NCBI RefSeq assembly: GCF_008728515.1
Contig: NC_044980.1
Location: 59,207,590 to 59,271,589 of the forward strand
DNA: 64,000 bases
Direction: 5' to 3'
Origin: Papio anubis
Taxonomy: Eukaryota > Chordata > Mammalia > Primates > Cercopithecidae
Position 1 is the first letter of the stretch. The number at the start of each line of letters is the position of its first letter. The notes under the pieces are model-generated. The model was given only the letters and a program-made list of their open reading frames with translations. It had not been told where the DNA came from and did not search any database. Shown here piece after piece: positions 12,904 through 24,669 of this stretch. Made by a program: the position numbers and the translations under genes.

Positions 12904-12964
12904 GGGGAGGGAAGGGAGGGTGGGGAGGGAGGGGAGGGAAAGGGAGGAAAAGAAAGGCAGAGAG
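12854..12964 (+). repeat. Polypurine simple repeat grown from the Alu tail, with G-quadruplex potential
   Basis: It consists of (GAAA)n, then (GA)n, then a G-rich block at 12903-12944 with nine runs of three or more G separated by one to three bases. Almost every base for 110 nt is a purine on this strand. Confidence 0.9.
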
Positions 12965-13050
12965 ATCTTCTTCTACTTGCTATTTTTTAAGTTCCCTTAA
13001 TTCAAAATAGTCAATATCCTAGATCAGTGTATTTTGGAATGGCATATTCT

Positions 13051-13361
13051 TTTTTATTTGTTTGTTTATTTGTTTGTTTGAGACAGAGTCTTGCTCTGTC
13101 ACCCAAGCTGAAGTGCAGGGTCACGATCTCGGCTCACTGCAACCTCCACCTCCTGGGTTCAAGCAATTCTCCTGCCTCAGCCTCCTGAGTAGCTGGGATT
13201 ACAGGGGTGTGCCATCATGCCAGGTTAATTTTTGTATTTTTAGTAGAAGCCAGGTTTCACCATGTTGGCCAGGCTGGTCTCCTACTCCTGACTGTGAGTG
13301 ATCCACCCACCTCGGCCTCCCAAAGTGCTGGAATTATAGGCATGAGCCACTGCTCCAGGCC
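13051..13361 (-). mobile_element. Alu, antisense
   Basis: The reverse Alu spans 13080-13361 (GAGACAGAGTCTTGCTC ... CACTGCTCCAGGCC), preceded by a (TTTG)n-type T-rich tail. It lies at or in the poly-A end of the antisense L1 that follows. Confidence 0.92.
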
Positions 13362-14808
13362 AAGAATAACATTTTTTTAAAATTATTATACTTTAAGTTC
13401 TAGGGTACATGTGCACAAGGTAGAGGTTTGTTACACAGGTATACATGTGCCATGTTGGTTTGCTACACCCATCAACTCGTCATTTACATTAGGTATTTAT
13501 CCTAATGCTATCCCTCCTCCAGTTCCCCACCCCCCAACAGACCCTGGTGTGGGATGTTCCCCTCCCTGTGTTTATGTGTTCTCATTGTTCAACTCCCACT
13601 TACGAGTGAGAACATGTGGTATTTGGTTTTCTGTCCTTGTGAGAGTTTGCTGAGAATGATGGTTTCCAGCTTCATCCATGTTCCTGCAAAGGACATGAAC
13701 TCACCCTTTTTTATGGCTGCATAGTATTCCATGGTGTATATGTGCCACATTTTCTTTATCCAGTCTATTATTGATGGACAGTTGGGTTGGTTCCAAGTCT
13801 TTGCTATTGTGAATAGCGCCGCAATAAACATACATGTGCATGTGTCTTTATAGTAGAATGATTTATAAGCCTTTGGGTATATACCCAGTAATGGGATTGC
13901 TGGGTCAAATGGTATTTCTAGTTCTAGATCCTTGAGGAGTCGCCACACTGTCTTCCACAATGGTTGAACTAATTTACACTCCCGCCAACAGTGTAAAAGT
14001 GTTCCTATTTCTCCACATCCTCTTCAACATCTATTGTTTCCTGACTTTTTAATAATCACCACTCTAACTGGCATAAGATGGCATCTCATTGTGGTTTTGA
14101 TTTGCATTTCTCTGATGACCAGTGATTATGAGCATTTCTTCATGTGTCTGCTGGCTGCATAAATGTCTTCCTTTAAGAAGTGCCTGTTTATATCCTTTGC
14201 CTGCTTTTTTATGGGGTTGTTTGTTTTTTTCTTGCAAATTTGTTTAAGTTATTTGTAGATTCTGGATATTAGCCCTTTGTCAGACGGATAGATGGCAAAC
14301 ATTTTCTCCCATTCTGTAGGTTGCCTCTTCACTCTGATGATAGTTTCTTTTGCTGTGCAGAAGCTCCTTACTTTAATTAGATCCCATTTGTCTATTTTGG
14401 CTTTTGTTGCCATGGCTTTTGGTGTTTTAGTCATGAAGTCTTTGTCCATGCCTATGTCCTGAATGGTATTGCCTAGGTTTTCTTCTAAGGTTTTTATGGT
14501 TTTTGGTCTTATATTTAAGTCTTTAATCCAGCTTGAGTTAATTTTTGTGTAAGGTGTAAGGAAGGGATCTAGTTTCAGCTTTCTACATATGGTTTACCAG
14601 TTTTCCCAGCACCATTTATTAAATAGGGAACCCTTTCCCCATTGCTTGTTTTTGTCAAGTTTGTCAAAGATCAGATGGTTGTAGATGTGTGGTGTTATTT
14701 CTCAGGCCTCTGTTTCATTCCATTGGTCTATATATCTGTTTTTGTACCAGTACCATGCTGTTTTGGTTAGTGTAGCCTTGTAGTATAGTTTGAAGTCAAG
14801 TAGCATGA
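13362..14808 (-). mobile_element. 5'-truncated L1 (L1PA-like), antisense
   Basis: On the minus strand it contains the ORF2 C-terminus (13960-13589, ending MFSLVSGS), earlier ORF2 pieces up to 14808, and the 3' UTR down to the ATTATTATACTTTAAGTTC block at 13381. Frames are interrupted. TTGG(A/G)ATGGCATATT at 13034-13048 and 14809-14823 is a candidate target-site duplication enclosing this L1 together with the neighbouring Alu. Confidence 0.93.
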
Positions 14809-14823
14809 TTGGGATGGCATATT

Positions 14824-15469
14824 ATTAACTCTTTGAATAGCAAAGATACAATCGAATATATTAAATGAATGTTGGGTTTAATTAGTTGAAAACTTATACA
14901 TCTTATGGTTGCAGTTTAATTAATCTGATATAGCACGGAAAGCAATTTGGTAATGTATATTAAGCATTTTAGGCTATTTATATGGTCTTAAAGGTAGACT
15001 TCATTTTTTAAATGTCTCATGGGGACATATTGTAAAATGAAGACAAAGACTTCTTGTCCACTAGGTTATTTATAGTAGAAATATTTGGAAACTTTCTAAA
15101 CATATTGAAAATAAGTAATTATTGTTATCCATACCAAAAATATTATACAGTCAATAAAATGACTTTTTGAGTAATCTTAAACAAGCAGGTCAGGGACAAT
15201 GCATGGCTAAATTGAAAAGTAAACCACAAAATGGCATACATATAACACAATATTAAGTCTATATTTCAATGGATATTCTTTTAAAAACCATAGAAAAAAG
15301 ATTAAAAGAAAATACACCAACATGTTATCTCTGGTTGATTCTGGTTGTTAAGCTTACCAGTGATTATTTTATTTTTCTTCTATTTTCTTCTAGTTTTTAA
15401 ACTGTAAGAATGTTTTACTTCTTTTAACTTTAAAATTTTTTTGTAGATAATTTTAGGTTTTCTATGTTG
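14824..15469. other. AT-rich stretch, no recognised feature
   Basis: Nothing assignable. Its right end may belong to the ancient L1 that follows. Confidence 0.45.
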
Positions 15470-16535
15470 AAAGAAGAATTCCTTTCCAATCCTTATTCAT
15501 TTTATTTCTTCTTACATTATCATGCAGGCTAGGATCTCAAATACAATGTTAAATAATGTTTAAAGGCAAGTAGTGATGGCAGGCACCATTGTACTTTTTT
15601 ATATCTCAAAGGGAATGTTTTTAGTGCTTCACCACTACGGATATTTGCTCTAGGTTTTTTGTAGATACCCTTTCTAAGATTTAGTAATTATTTTTCAATT
15701 TCCTAGCTTGCTCATAAAGTATTTATATTTATTTGCTTCAATTATATGAATTATTTTATCTGATAAAAATGTCATATAATTTTTCTCCTTTAATCTGATA
15801 CATAAAATTACATTGACTGTTTTTTTATATTAAATTAACCTCTCGGACAAGGAAGAACCCCAATTTGTTAATGCTATATTACCATTTTCATACATAGATT
15901 CTGACTGCTAATGTTTTGCTTAGGATTTTTGTAGCTATGTTAATAAGTGAGATTGTCCCTAAATTTCTTTTCTTGTACTATCGTTTTCAAAATTATGCTA
16001 GTGTTGTAAGATAAGTCAGGAATACTCCCTTTATCTATATTCTGGAATAATTTGCTTAAGATTAGAATTATTATTTGCTTAAATGTTTGATAAAACTTGC
16101 CTGTAAGCCATCTGGGAATTGTATTTTTTCTTTGTGAAAAAAATTTTTATCTTAATTTCTTAAAGTAAGCTTTTCTAAGAATTTTTTTATGTTATTGAAT
16201 TTGGGAATGTGGTTGGCATAAAATTGTTCTTAATATCCTCTTCTTTTCTTGTTTATATCTGCAACATCTGTAGTGATTATCTCTTTTTTGAATCAGTAAC
16301 ATTGTTTATATATGCCTTATCGATTTTGCCAGAGGCTTATCAAATATATTAATTATTTTTTAAAACACGATTTTTTCTCTTTGGTCTAGTGTCAGTTTGT
16401 TTACTATTTTATTCATTACTATTCTTATCTGTTATTTTCTTGCTAACACTTTTTGAGTTTCTTCTCTGATATTCTTTTTCTGACATCTTGACTTAGATAC
16501 TTAGCTTATTAATTTAGTCCTTCTATTCTTTTTTA
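15470..16535 (-). mobile_element. Ancient L1 ORF2 (antisense), left part of a split copy
   Basis: The antisense ORF2 landmarks are in order but very diverged: a TTTTGTAGATACC block (15658), TTGACTGTTTTTTTATATTAAA (15812 onward), GCCATCTGGGAATTGTATT (16108), then a stretch corresponding to the protein motif before the linker. It continues at 19735 after a younger L1 insertion. Confidence 0.65.
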
Positions 16536-17586
16536 TTTTCTTTCTCAACTTTTATTTTAAATTCAGGGGATACATGTGCAGATTTATTACCTGGTTTTAT
16601 TTCATGAGGCAGAGGTTTGAGGTCTAAACGCTCTCATCACCCAGGTACTAAGCATAGTACCCAGCAGTTTTTCAACCCTTGCCCTCCTCTCTCCATCCCC
16701 TCTCTAATAGTCACCAGTGTCCATTATTACCATTTTATGCCCATGAGTATCCAATGCTTAGCTCCCACTTGTGAGAACATGTAATATTTGGTTTTCTGAT
16801 CTTGCATTAATTTGCTTAGGATAATGACCTCCAGCTCCAACCATGTTCCTGCAAAGGATATGATTTTGTTCTTTTTTATGGCTGCATAGTATTCCATGGT
16901 GTGTATGCACCACGTTTTCTTTATCTAGTACACCACTGATGGGCACCTAGACTGATTCCATGGCTTTGCTATTGTGAATAGTGCTATGATGAACATATGA
17001 GTACATGTGTATTTTGGTAAAATAATTTCTTTTCTTTTAGATATATACCCAGTAATGAGATTGCTGTGTCAAATGATAGTTCCAAGTTCTTTGAGAAATC
17101 TCCAAACTGCTTTCCTCAGGGGCTGAACTAATTTACATTCTTACCAACAGTGTAGTATGTGTTCCTTTTTCTCCACAGCCCTGCCAACATCTGTTGCTTT
17201 TTGATTTTTTAATAATCATCATTCTGACTGGTTGGAGATGGTATCTCGTTTTGACTTTGATTTGCATTTCTCTGATGGTTAGTCATGATGAGCATTTTCT
17301 TCATGTTTGTCGGCTGCTTATACGTCTTCCTTTCAGAAGTGTCTGTCCAAGTCTTTTGTTCATTTTTAATGGAGTTATTTATTTTTTGCTTGTTCAATTA
17401 TTTAACTTCCTTATAAATTCTGGATACTGGACCATTGTTGGAGGAATAATTTGATCATGTTTTCTACCATTTTGTAGTTATCTGTTTACTCTGTTGGTAG
17501 GTTTTGGGTTTTTTTTGTTTTTGTTTTTCTGTGCAGAAGCTCTTTAGTTTAATTAGGTCCCGCTTGTCATTTTGTTTTTGTTTTTG

Positions 17587-17906
17587 TTGGAGTTACTTTT
17601 TTTTCTTTTTTGAGACAGAGTCTCACTCTGTTGCCCAGGCTGGAGTGCAGTGGTGTGATCTTGGTTCACTGCAATCTTTGTCTCCCAGGTTCAAGCGATT
17701 CTCCTGCCTCAGCCTCCCAAGTAGCTGGGATTACAGGCACCTGCTACCATGCCCAGCTAATTTTTGTATTTTTAGTAGAGACGGGGTTTTACCATGTTGG
17801 CCAGGCTGGTCTCAAACTCCTGACCTCAAGTGATCTGCCCACCTTGGCCTCCCAAAGTACTGGGATTACAGGCATGAGCCACCGTGCCCAGCTTGGAGTT
17901 ACTTTT
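17587..17906 (-). mobile_element. Alu (AluS-like), antisense, with 14-bp TSD
   Basis: The Alu body is 17601-17892. TTGGAGTTACTTTT is repeated exactly at 17587-17600 and 17893-17906, and the surrounding L1 resumes without loss. Confidence 0.96.
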
Positions 17907-18761
17907 GAGGGCTTAGTAACACATTCTTTCCCAAGGCCGTGTCCAGAATGTTTCATAGGTTTTCTTCTAGGATTCTTTTAGTTTGAGGTCTTACATTTTA
18001 ATTTTTGATCCATCTTGCATTAATTTTTATATGGTGAAAGGTAGGGGTCCATTTTAATTCTTCTGCATATGTCTCACCAGCTATCCCAGAACCATTTGAT
18101 GAATACAGAGTCTTTTCCTACTTGTTTAACTTTGTTGACTTTGTCAAAGATTACATGGCTATAGCTATATGGCTTTATTTTGGGGTTCTCTATTCTGTTA
18201 TGTTGGTCTATATGTCTGTTTTTGTAGCAGTACCATGCTGTTTTGATTACTGTAGACTTGCAATATAGTTTGAAGTCAGGTAATTTTTGCTTAGGATTGT
18301 TTTGGCTATTTGGGCTCTTTTGTTTGGTTCCTTATAAACTTTAGAATAGTTTTTTTCCAATTCTGTGAAAAATGGCATTAGTAGTTTGACAGGAATAGTG
18401 TTGAATCTGTAGATTGCTTCGGGTAGTATGGCCATTTTAATGATATTGATTCTTTCAATCCATGATCATGGAATGTTTTCAATTTGTTTGTCCAAGGTTG
18501 ACCTTGGGCAGCCTGGTGACCATATGCCTTGGTGATGCTTGTTTTCTATAGTATCTTGCAGATGTTCTCTGGATTTCTTATATCTTGATGTCTACCTCTC
18601 CAGCAAGAGTAGGAAAGTTTTTTTGAATTATACCCTCAAATATAATTTTCAGTTCGTTTGCTCCTTCTCTCTCATGAATGTCAGTAATTCACACATTTGG
18701 TTGCTTTACATAATCTTATATTTCTTGAAGACTTTTCTCATTTTTTTAAATTCTTTTTTCT

Positions 18762-19075
18762 GGACAGGCATGGTGGCTCATGCCTGTCATCCCAGCACTT
18801 TGGGAGGCCAAGGCATGTGGATCACCCGAGGCCAGGAGTTTGAGACCAGCCTGGCTAACATGGTGAAAACCCATCTCTACCAAATATACCAAAATTTGCT
18901 GGGAATGATGGCACATGCCTGTAATCCCAACTACTTAGGAGACTGAGGCAGAAGAATCACTGGAACCTGGGAGGGGGAGGAGGAGGTTGCAGTGAGCCAA
19001 GAATGTGCCATTGGACTCCAGCCCCAGCAACAATAGTGAAACTCCATCTTAAATAAATTTAAAAAATAAATAAAC
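18762..19075 (+). mobile_element. Alu, sense, inserted in the L1 ORF1 region
   Basis: It runs from GGACAGGCATGGTGGCTC to an A-rich tail (AAATAAATTTAAAAAATAAA). It is diverged, with a small insertion in the right arm (GGGAGGGGGAGGAGGAGG). Confidence 0.93.
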
Positions 19076-19734
19076 TTTTTCTTTAGTTTTGTGAGATTGG
19101 GTTAGTTCAAGAGAGTGGTCTTCAAGCTCTGAAATTCATTCTTCTACTTGGTCCAGTCCATTGATAAAGCTTTTAATTGTATTTTGAAATTCCTTAAGTG
19201 AGTTTTTCCATTTCAGCAGCTCCAATGGATTAATTTTTAAGATGTTTATCTCTTCCTTTATTTCCTGGATTGCTTTAGAAGTTTCTTTTTGTTGGTTTTC
19301 AAGTTTGTCTTGGATCTCAGTGAGCTTCCTTGCAATCCATGCTTTGAATACATTATCTGTCATTTTTGAATTTTCATTTTGGTTAGGGATAATTGCTGGA
19401 GATCTAGTGCGATTCTTTGGTGGTGTCACTACATTCAGATTTTTCATGGTGCCAGAATTCTTGCATTGATTCCTTCTCATCTGGAGAAGCTGGCACTTTT
19501 AATTTTTGTAATTATTTTTATGTGGGTAGGATTCTTCAGTAGGGCACTGTCATGGGGGCTGTTTACCAGTGTTCTCTTCTCCAGGGTCTTGGGTGACCTT
19601 CATGTTTCAGTAGATTCCCGTTTTTCTTTTTTTAATTAAAGTTCACAGAGTTGGTCTTTCTGTACTAACTTGCTATTTCCAAGTGGCTGAGGCATGCTGA
19701 AAGCCTCCAATCCACCATCTTGGAAAAAAAGTTT

Positions 19735-20475
19735 GTTTTTATATAGGCATTTAAGGCTCTAAATCACCCTACAATTATTATTTTGGATGCATTGAACAAG
19801 TTTGGATATATAATATTTTCATATCATTCAAATGGAAATATTTTTGAATTTCTATTATGAGTTATTTGACACATTAGCTATTAGAAATGTTTTTTTAAAT
19901 TTCCAAGTATATGGAATTTTGTAATTATCTCTTGTTTGTGATTTATAACCTAACTGCCTTGTAGTCAAAGAATGAAGTCTATATGCTGCCAGACTTTTGA
20001 AAATTGTTGAGAATTGCTTTGTGGCCCAGCATGGGGTTGATATTCCTAAATATATACATTTTATAGTTGCATATCCTGGGCATATGGTAATTTATTGTCC
20101 TATTCAGATTTTCACTCTTACTGATATTTTTTACAGTTTGATTTCTGAATTATTGAGAAAAAATATGTTTAAAACCTTCTATTATGATTATGGGTTTGTC
20201 TATTTCTCCTTTTAATTATCAATTTTTTGCTTTACATATTTTGAGGTTTTGTTGTTAGATAGCTTCCTAGTAAATTAAAGTTTTTACCACTATGGATTGA
20301 CTCTCATTATTGTATATTAATGTCTCTTGTTTTAAGGTCTATTTTGCCTGATATTAATATACCTATTAACTTTATTTTGGTTATTATTTACATGCAATAT
20401 ATTTTATCATCCTTTAACTTTCAACCATTCTTCATTTTTATATTTAGATATGTCTCTTGTAAATAGCAAATTTTT
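19735..20475 (-). mobile_element. Ancient L1 ORF2 (antisense), right part of the split copy
   Basis: It picks up where 16535 stops: ATATAGGCATTTAAGGCTC, then GTAGTCAAAGAATGAAG, GTTTGTCTATTTCTCC and GGTCTATTTTGCCTGATATT, all antisense endonuclease-domain landmarks in the correct order. Confidence 0.75.
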
Positions 20476-20800
20476 TAGCTTTTTATTTTTATGTAATTAT
20501 AGATTCACAACTAATTGAAAACATCTTACAGAGAGGTTCTGTTTACCTTCACCCCATTTCCCCCAATGGTTACATCTCATAAAACTGTAGTTTAGCAAAA
20601 CCAGGAAACTGACATTGGTATAATGTGTGGATATAGTTCTATGTCATTGTATCACATGTGAAGTTTTGTGTATCTACCACTGCAATCAAGATACAGAACT
20701 ATCCTATTATCACAAACATCTAAACAGCCAAATGAACAAGATGACAGCCAATTGATATTAAGCAGCCTTTGTCAGTGCCCCTTCCTTCCCTCCTCTCTAG
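20476..20800 (-). mobile_element. Probable old L1M-type repeat (antisense)
   Basis: The blocks AAACCAGGAAACTGACATTGG and ACTGCAATCAAGATACAGAAC belong to a common ancient repeat that I associate with L1M 3' regions. A related block occurs at 23575-24000. Confidence 0.45.
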
Positions 20801-21429
20801 CCCTCCAATGTGGCTGGATGGCATATAAATAAATTCTCATATTGGCAAACGTGGTAGGACTAAATTCAGAAATGTCTAGTTCTAGGGATTCAAATGGCAG
20901 CATTAGGACCCCTGTGTGGGCTTCATTTTGTGGGCTTCACTGTGAGGCAGGCTTCCTTTATGTTGTGGGAAACAGGCTACAGGAAGCTTCTGGCTTCCAC
21001 CCCCTGCATAGTTAGTGAGTCTGGAGAAAAGAGTTAGGTCTCTTTGGACCAGTCACTATATCTAGGGGACAGGTGCTTTGATTATCCAGACTAGATTGAA
21101 GGCCTTCTTTTATGGTGTGGGAAGTGGAATCCCATAACCTTAGCTCCCCCATCTTCCCACCAGAATCATATGGAGAGGAAGAAAATGAAAATAATTGTTT
21201 CTGTTACCAGAAGAGGGAAGGCAGGCAGAAGCAATGGCTGCTCACTGCACCAGTGATTATGATACATAGCCTGGGTTGGAATCACTGTTGTACACATTCT
21301 CCTAGAGAATGACTTATGAAGTTAAGGGCTTAAACTTTCACTTCTACCAGAAAGATTGTCAGACATGTATCTTGACCCCTAATCTGTTTACTGAATTTTA
21401 GATGTAGTATATATAATTACCTGCAGGAC
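20801..21429. other. No recognised feature
   Basis: Unassigned sequence without a convincing ORF or repeat. Confidence 0.45.
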
Positions 21430-22135
21430 TCTTTCCCTAAGAAATCTCATTGTTACCTCAATTTAGCACATCTACACCCCACAAAACCAGCTTCTCCTCT
21501 GGTTGTTGATATTTCAGACAATGATTCTGCCATTATTGAGCCTCCTAAATATAAAACCCTGGAGACATTCTTCAAACCTCCCTTTCCCATTATTCCAAAT
21601 TCTATCAAGTCTTCCTTCATAATGTCTTTCACAACTCCCCCTTTCCTTTTCCACTGCTATTTTTAAATTCCAGCCTCCATTATTTTACAGCAATAATGTT
21701 TCTCATTCTAGTCTCTACTTTATTCATTCTATACACTAATGCCACATTAATCTTCTCAAAACATTGCTAGACTTTCACTTTCAAAATAAAAAATATAATC
21801 AATTTTCTCTATTATTTATACAATGAAGTCCAAAATACTTAGCCTAGTATTTCAAGATCTGTTATAATCTGGCTCCAATCCACTTTTCCAATCTTCTTGA
21901 TTATTTGCTTATATATACCTGCTGATCCAGTCAAACTGATATAATTGTCATTCCCCATGCATAGTATGTATATTTGAACCCTCCTCTTATGCATACTGAT
22001 TCTCCTGCCTTGAATGCTTTCCTTATCCTTTTCTCCTTACTAAAATCCCATCTCTTTTATTCAAGAGCCACATCAAATTTTATCTCTCCCTGAAATCTTT
22101 CTTTACAAATTCAGCAACATGTTGGCTCTCTCCAC
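21430..22135 (+). mobile_element. L2 (sense), diverged
   Basis: The series CCTCCATTATTTTACAGCAAT, TGAAGTCCAAAATACTTAGCC, CTGTTATAATCTGGCTCC and CTGCCTTGAATGCTTTCC follows the L2 order (leading to the data-poor 3' part). Confidence 0.75.
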
Positions 22136-22668
22136 TAAACTTTTGCAGCACTCTGGCCCTCTACTCATTTTAGCAACAAAATGTGAGTCCTTTCCTTCCC
22201 CAACCATAGTCAAATACTGTGTATGCCACAAACCAACTCATCTCTCTCTACTTCCAGCTCCCCAGACACTCCTGTCTAACATAGATAGTGCACAAGAAAT
22301 TCCCACACCTAAAACTAGTCTTGTTGCCAAGGGTGGGAAGCCTGGTGTAGATAAGCTTGTGTACCGATGAGGTCATTGAAATACACCCTTTCTCTGCTCC
22401 CAAGAATGTTGGCATTGTTCACATCACTGAACTTCTGCTTCAGATTTTTCTTCAGGTTCTCCAGTTTCTTCTAAAAATTTGAGCCCAGCTCTAAATCTCA
22501 TTATACTGCTCTGTGACCTCAGAAGCTTACTGAGCTCTTGTTAGCTTGATCCTCTATTCCCTTGTGTGCTGGGAGACTTACTCCCAACAAACTTCTCTCA
22601 CAGACGCGTCTGACATACTATACATATTGCTTGCCATTTCTACTTCTGTTACAGTTAGTTCCTCTTAG
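22136..22668. other. Unassigned stretch between L2 and a HERV-K LTR
   Basis: No repeat is recognised. On the minus strand 22473-22325 reads as about 50 codons without a stop (KKLENLKKNLKQKFSDVNNA at its start), with no flanking splice logic. Confidence 0.4.
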
Positions 22669-23510
22669 GCAGGGTGTTGTGGGAAGTCAGGGACCCTGAA
22701 CAGAGGGACTGGCTGGAGCTGAGGCAGAAGAACATAAATTGTGAAGATTTCACAGACATTTATCACTTCCCTAATAATACTGTTATAATTTCTTATGTCT
22801 GTCTTTACTTTAATCTCTTAATCCCATTATCTTCGTAAGCTGAGAATGTACGTCACCACAGGACCGCTATTGTACAAATTGATTGTAAAACACGTGTTTG
22901 AACAATATGAAATCAGTGCACCTTGAAAAAGAACAGAATAACAGCGATTTTCAGGGAACAAGGGAAGATAATCATAAGGTCTGACTGCCTGTGGGGTCAG
23001 GCAGAATAGAGCCATATTTTTCTTCTTGCAGGGAGCCTATAAACAGACGTGCAAGTAGGAAAGATATCACTGAATTCTTTTCCCAGCAAGGAATATTAAT
23101 AATTAATACCCTGGGGAAAGAATGCATTCCTGGGGGGGAGTCTATAAATGGCCGCTCTGGGAGTGTCTCTCTTATGTAGTTGAGATAAGAACTGAAATAG
23201 ACCCTCATCAGTAATTCTAATTTTGCCTTTGCCTTGTGATCTTTATTGCGCTTTGAAGCATGTGATCCTTGTGACCTACTCCCTGTTCGTACACCCCCTC
23301 CCCTTTTAAAATCCCTAATAAAATCTTGCTGGTTTTGTGGCTCAGGGTCGTCATCATGGTCCTACCAATATGTGATGTCACCCCCTGAGCCCAGCTGTAA
23401 AATTCCTCTCTTTGTACTCTTTCTCTTTATTTCTCAGACCAGTCAACACTTAGGGAAAATAGAAAGAACCTAGGTTGAAATATTGGGGGCTGGTTCCCCT
23501 GATAGCAGGG
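22669..23510 (+). mobile_element. Solo HERV-K-type LTR with 6-bp TSD
   Basis: The LTR body is 22675-23504 (830 bp). It opens TGTTGTGGGAAGTCAGGGAC, has the upstream CCTTTTAAAATCCC box and AATAAA at 23317-23322, and ends GGTTCCCCTGATA. GCAGGG is repeated exactly at 22669-22674 and 23505-23510; six bases is typical for HERV-K. The exact LTR family (MER9/LTR3-class by resemblance) is not certain. No internal retroviral sequence remains. Confidence 0.88.
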
Positions 23511-23574
23511 ATCTATCTTGTTTGTCTTTGTGTTCTCAGAAACTAGCATATAGTAGGTATATAAGTCATGTTTT

Positions 23575-24000
23575 TTAAAATAAACTTTTAATTTTTGAAT
23601 AATTATAGAGTTATGAAAAAAAGTTGCAAAAATAGCACAGAGAATTCTTTTAATCTCTTTGCCCATCTTCCTTCAATGTTAACTTCTTATGTAACCATTA
23701 TACACACTTATCAAAACTAAAAAATTAATATTGGTACAGTACTATTAACCAATGGTACAGAATCCAGATTTCACAGATTATCCACAAATGTCCCTTTTTT
23801 GATCTAGGATCCAATCAAGGATACCACATTGAATATAATCATTTTGTCTGCTTGGTTTTCTCCAATCTTTGACAGTAAATCAAAATAATCTTTCCTTGTT
23901 TTCAATGACCATGACTTTTGTGAAGAGCATTAGTCATGATTTTGGGGAATTTTCCTTAACATTAGTTTTCTCTGATGTTTCTTTTCCCTAATTTATTTAT
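23575..24000 (-). mobile_element. Old L1M-type repeat (antisense), probable
   Basis: Landmarks TTATCAAAACTAAAAAATTA, GATCCAATCAAGGATACCACA and CCAATCTTTGACAGTAAATC belong to a recurrent ancient repeat that I place with L1M. Confidence 0.5.
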
Positions 24001-24310
24001 TTTTCTTAAATGACAAATAAAAATTGTATATATTTATTGTGTAAAACAGGATGTTTTGAAATATGTATACATTGTAGAATGGCTGAATCAAGCTAATTAG
24101 CAAATGTATTATCTTGCATACCATTTTTGTGGTGAAAACACTTAAAATCTACTCTCAGTGATTTTCAAGAATACAATGCATTATTAACTATAGTCAACAT
24201 ATTGCATAATAGAGCTCCTGAAATTCTTCTTCCTATCTGACTGTAATTTTGTACCCTCTGACCAACATCTTCCCAGCACCTCTTCCCTGACACCCCAGCC
24301 CTGGGTCATA
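24001..24310 (-). mobile_element. L1MA/L1MB-type 3' UTR (antisense)
   Basis: AAATGACAAATAAAAATTGTA, ATATGTATACATTGTAGAATG and TTAACTATAGTCAACATATTG are the familiar antisense 3' UTR of L1MA/MB elements. Confidence 0.8.
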
Positions 24311-24584
24311 TATTTTGAACCAAAGAAATCTCTGCTAAGTTAGACCTCTTTAGATATTTGTGCTAATATGAATCATGCCAATTTTGTCCAGTCTCTTTTA
24401 ACATGGCAAAATGGACAGTCAGTTCCCCATCAAGAGTCAGTTCTCCTTGTCCCAGTTATGTCTAGACTCTGTTCCTCCTTTTCCTTATAAAGTCTCACAG
24501 TCAGGCATGATTTATGACAGTTAGAATTTTCTCTCTTAGATTCATGTCTATTTGTATGGCTCTAAAGGTGGAAACTGTATCATC

Positions 24585-24660
24585 TAATTTCTTAGACTCT
24601 ATTGTATAGCCTAAAGCACTGAGTATACCAGCCATTCAATAAAGCTTTGTTGATGTTGCT
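24585..24660 (+). mobile_element. Possible L2/MIR 3' end
   Basis: CATTCAATAAAGCTTTGTTG resembles the common CAATAAATGTTTGTTG terminus of L2 and MIR. It is short, so uncertain. Confidence 0.35.
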
Positions 24661-24669
24661 CTGAGTTAA

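Larger units (their letters stand above)
16536..19724 (-). mobile_element. L1 with large internal deletion, antisense, inserted in an older L1
   Basis: From the left it holds 3' UTR (ATACATGTGCAGATTTATTACC), the ORF2 C-terminal half (to about 18495), then directly ORF1. The ORF1 N-terminal reading frame on the minus strand is 19480-19136 (MRRNQCKNSGTMKNLNVVTP, with a coiled-coil-like EIQDKLENQQKETSKAIQEI). The 5' UTR ends at CCACCATCTTGG near 19724. The 5' half of ORF2 and the end of ORF1 are absent. Two Alus interrupt it. The L1PB/L1MA level of divergence is my estimate. Confidence 0.88.

Noticed and set aside
19136..19480. 114-codon minus-strand frame as a gene
   Set aside because: It is the N-terminal part of L1 ORF1 inside an internally deleted L1.
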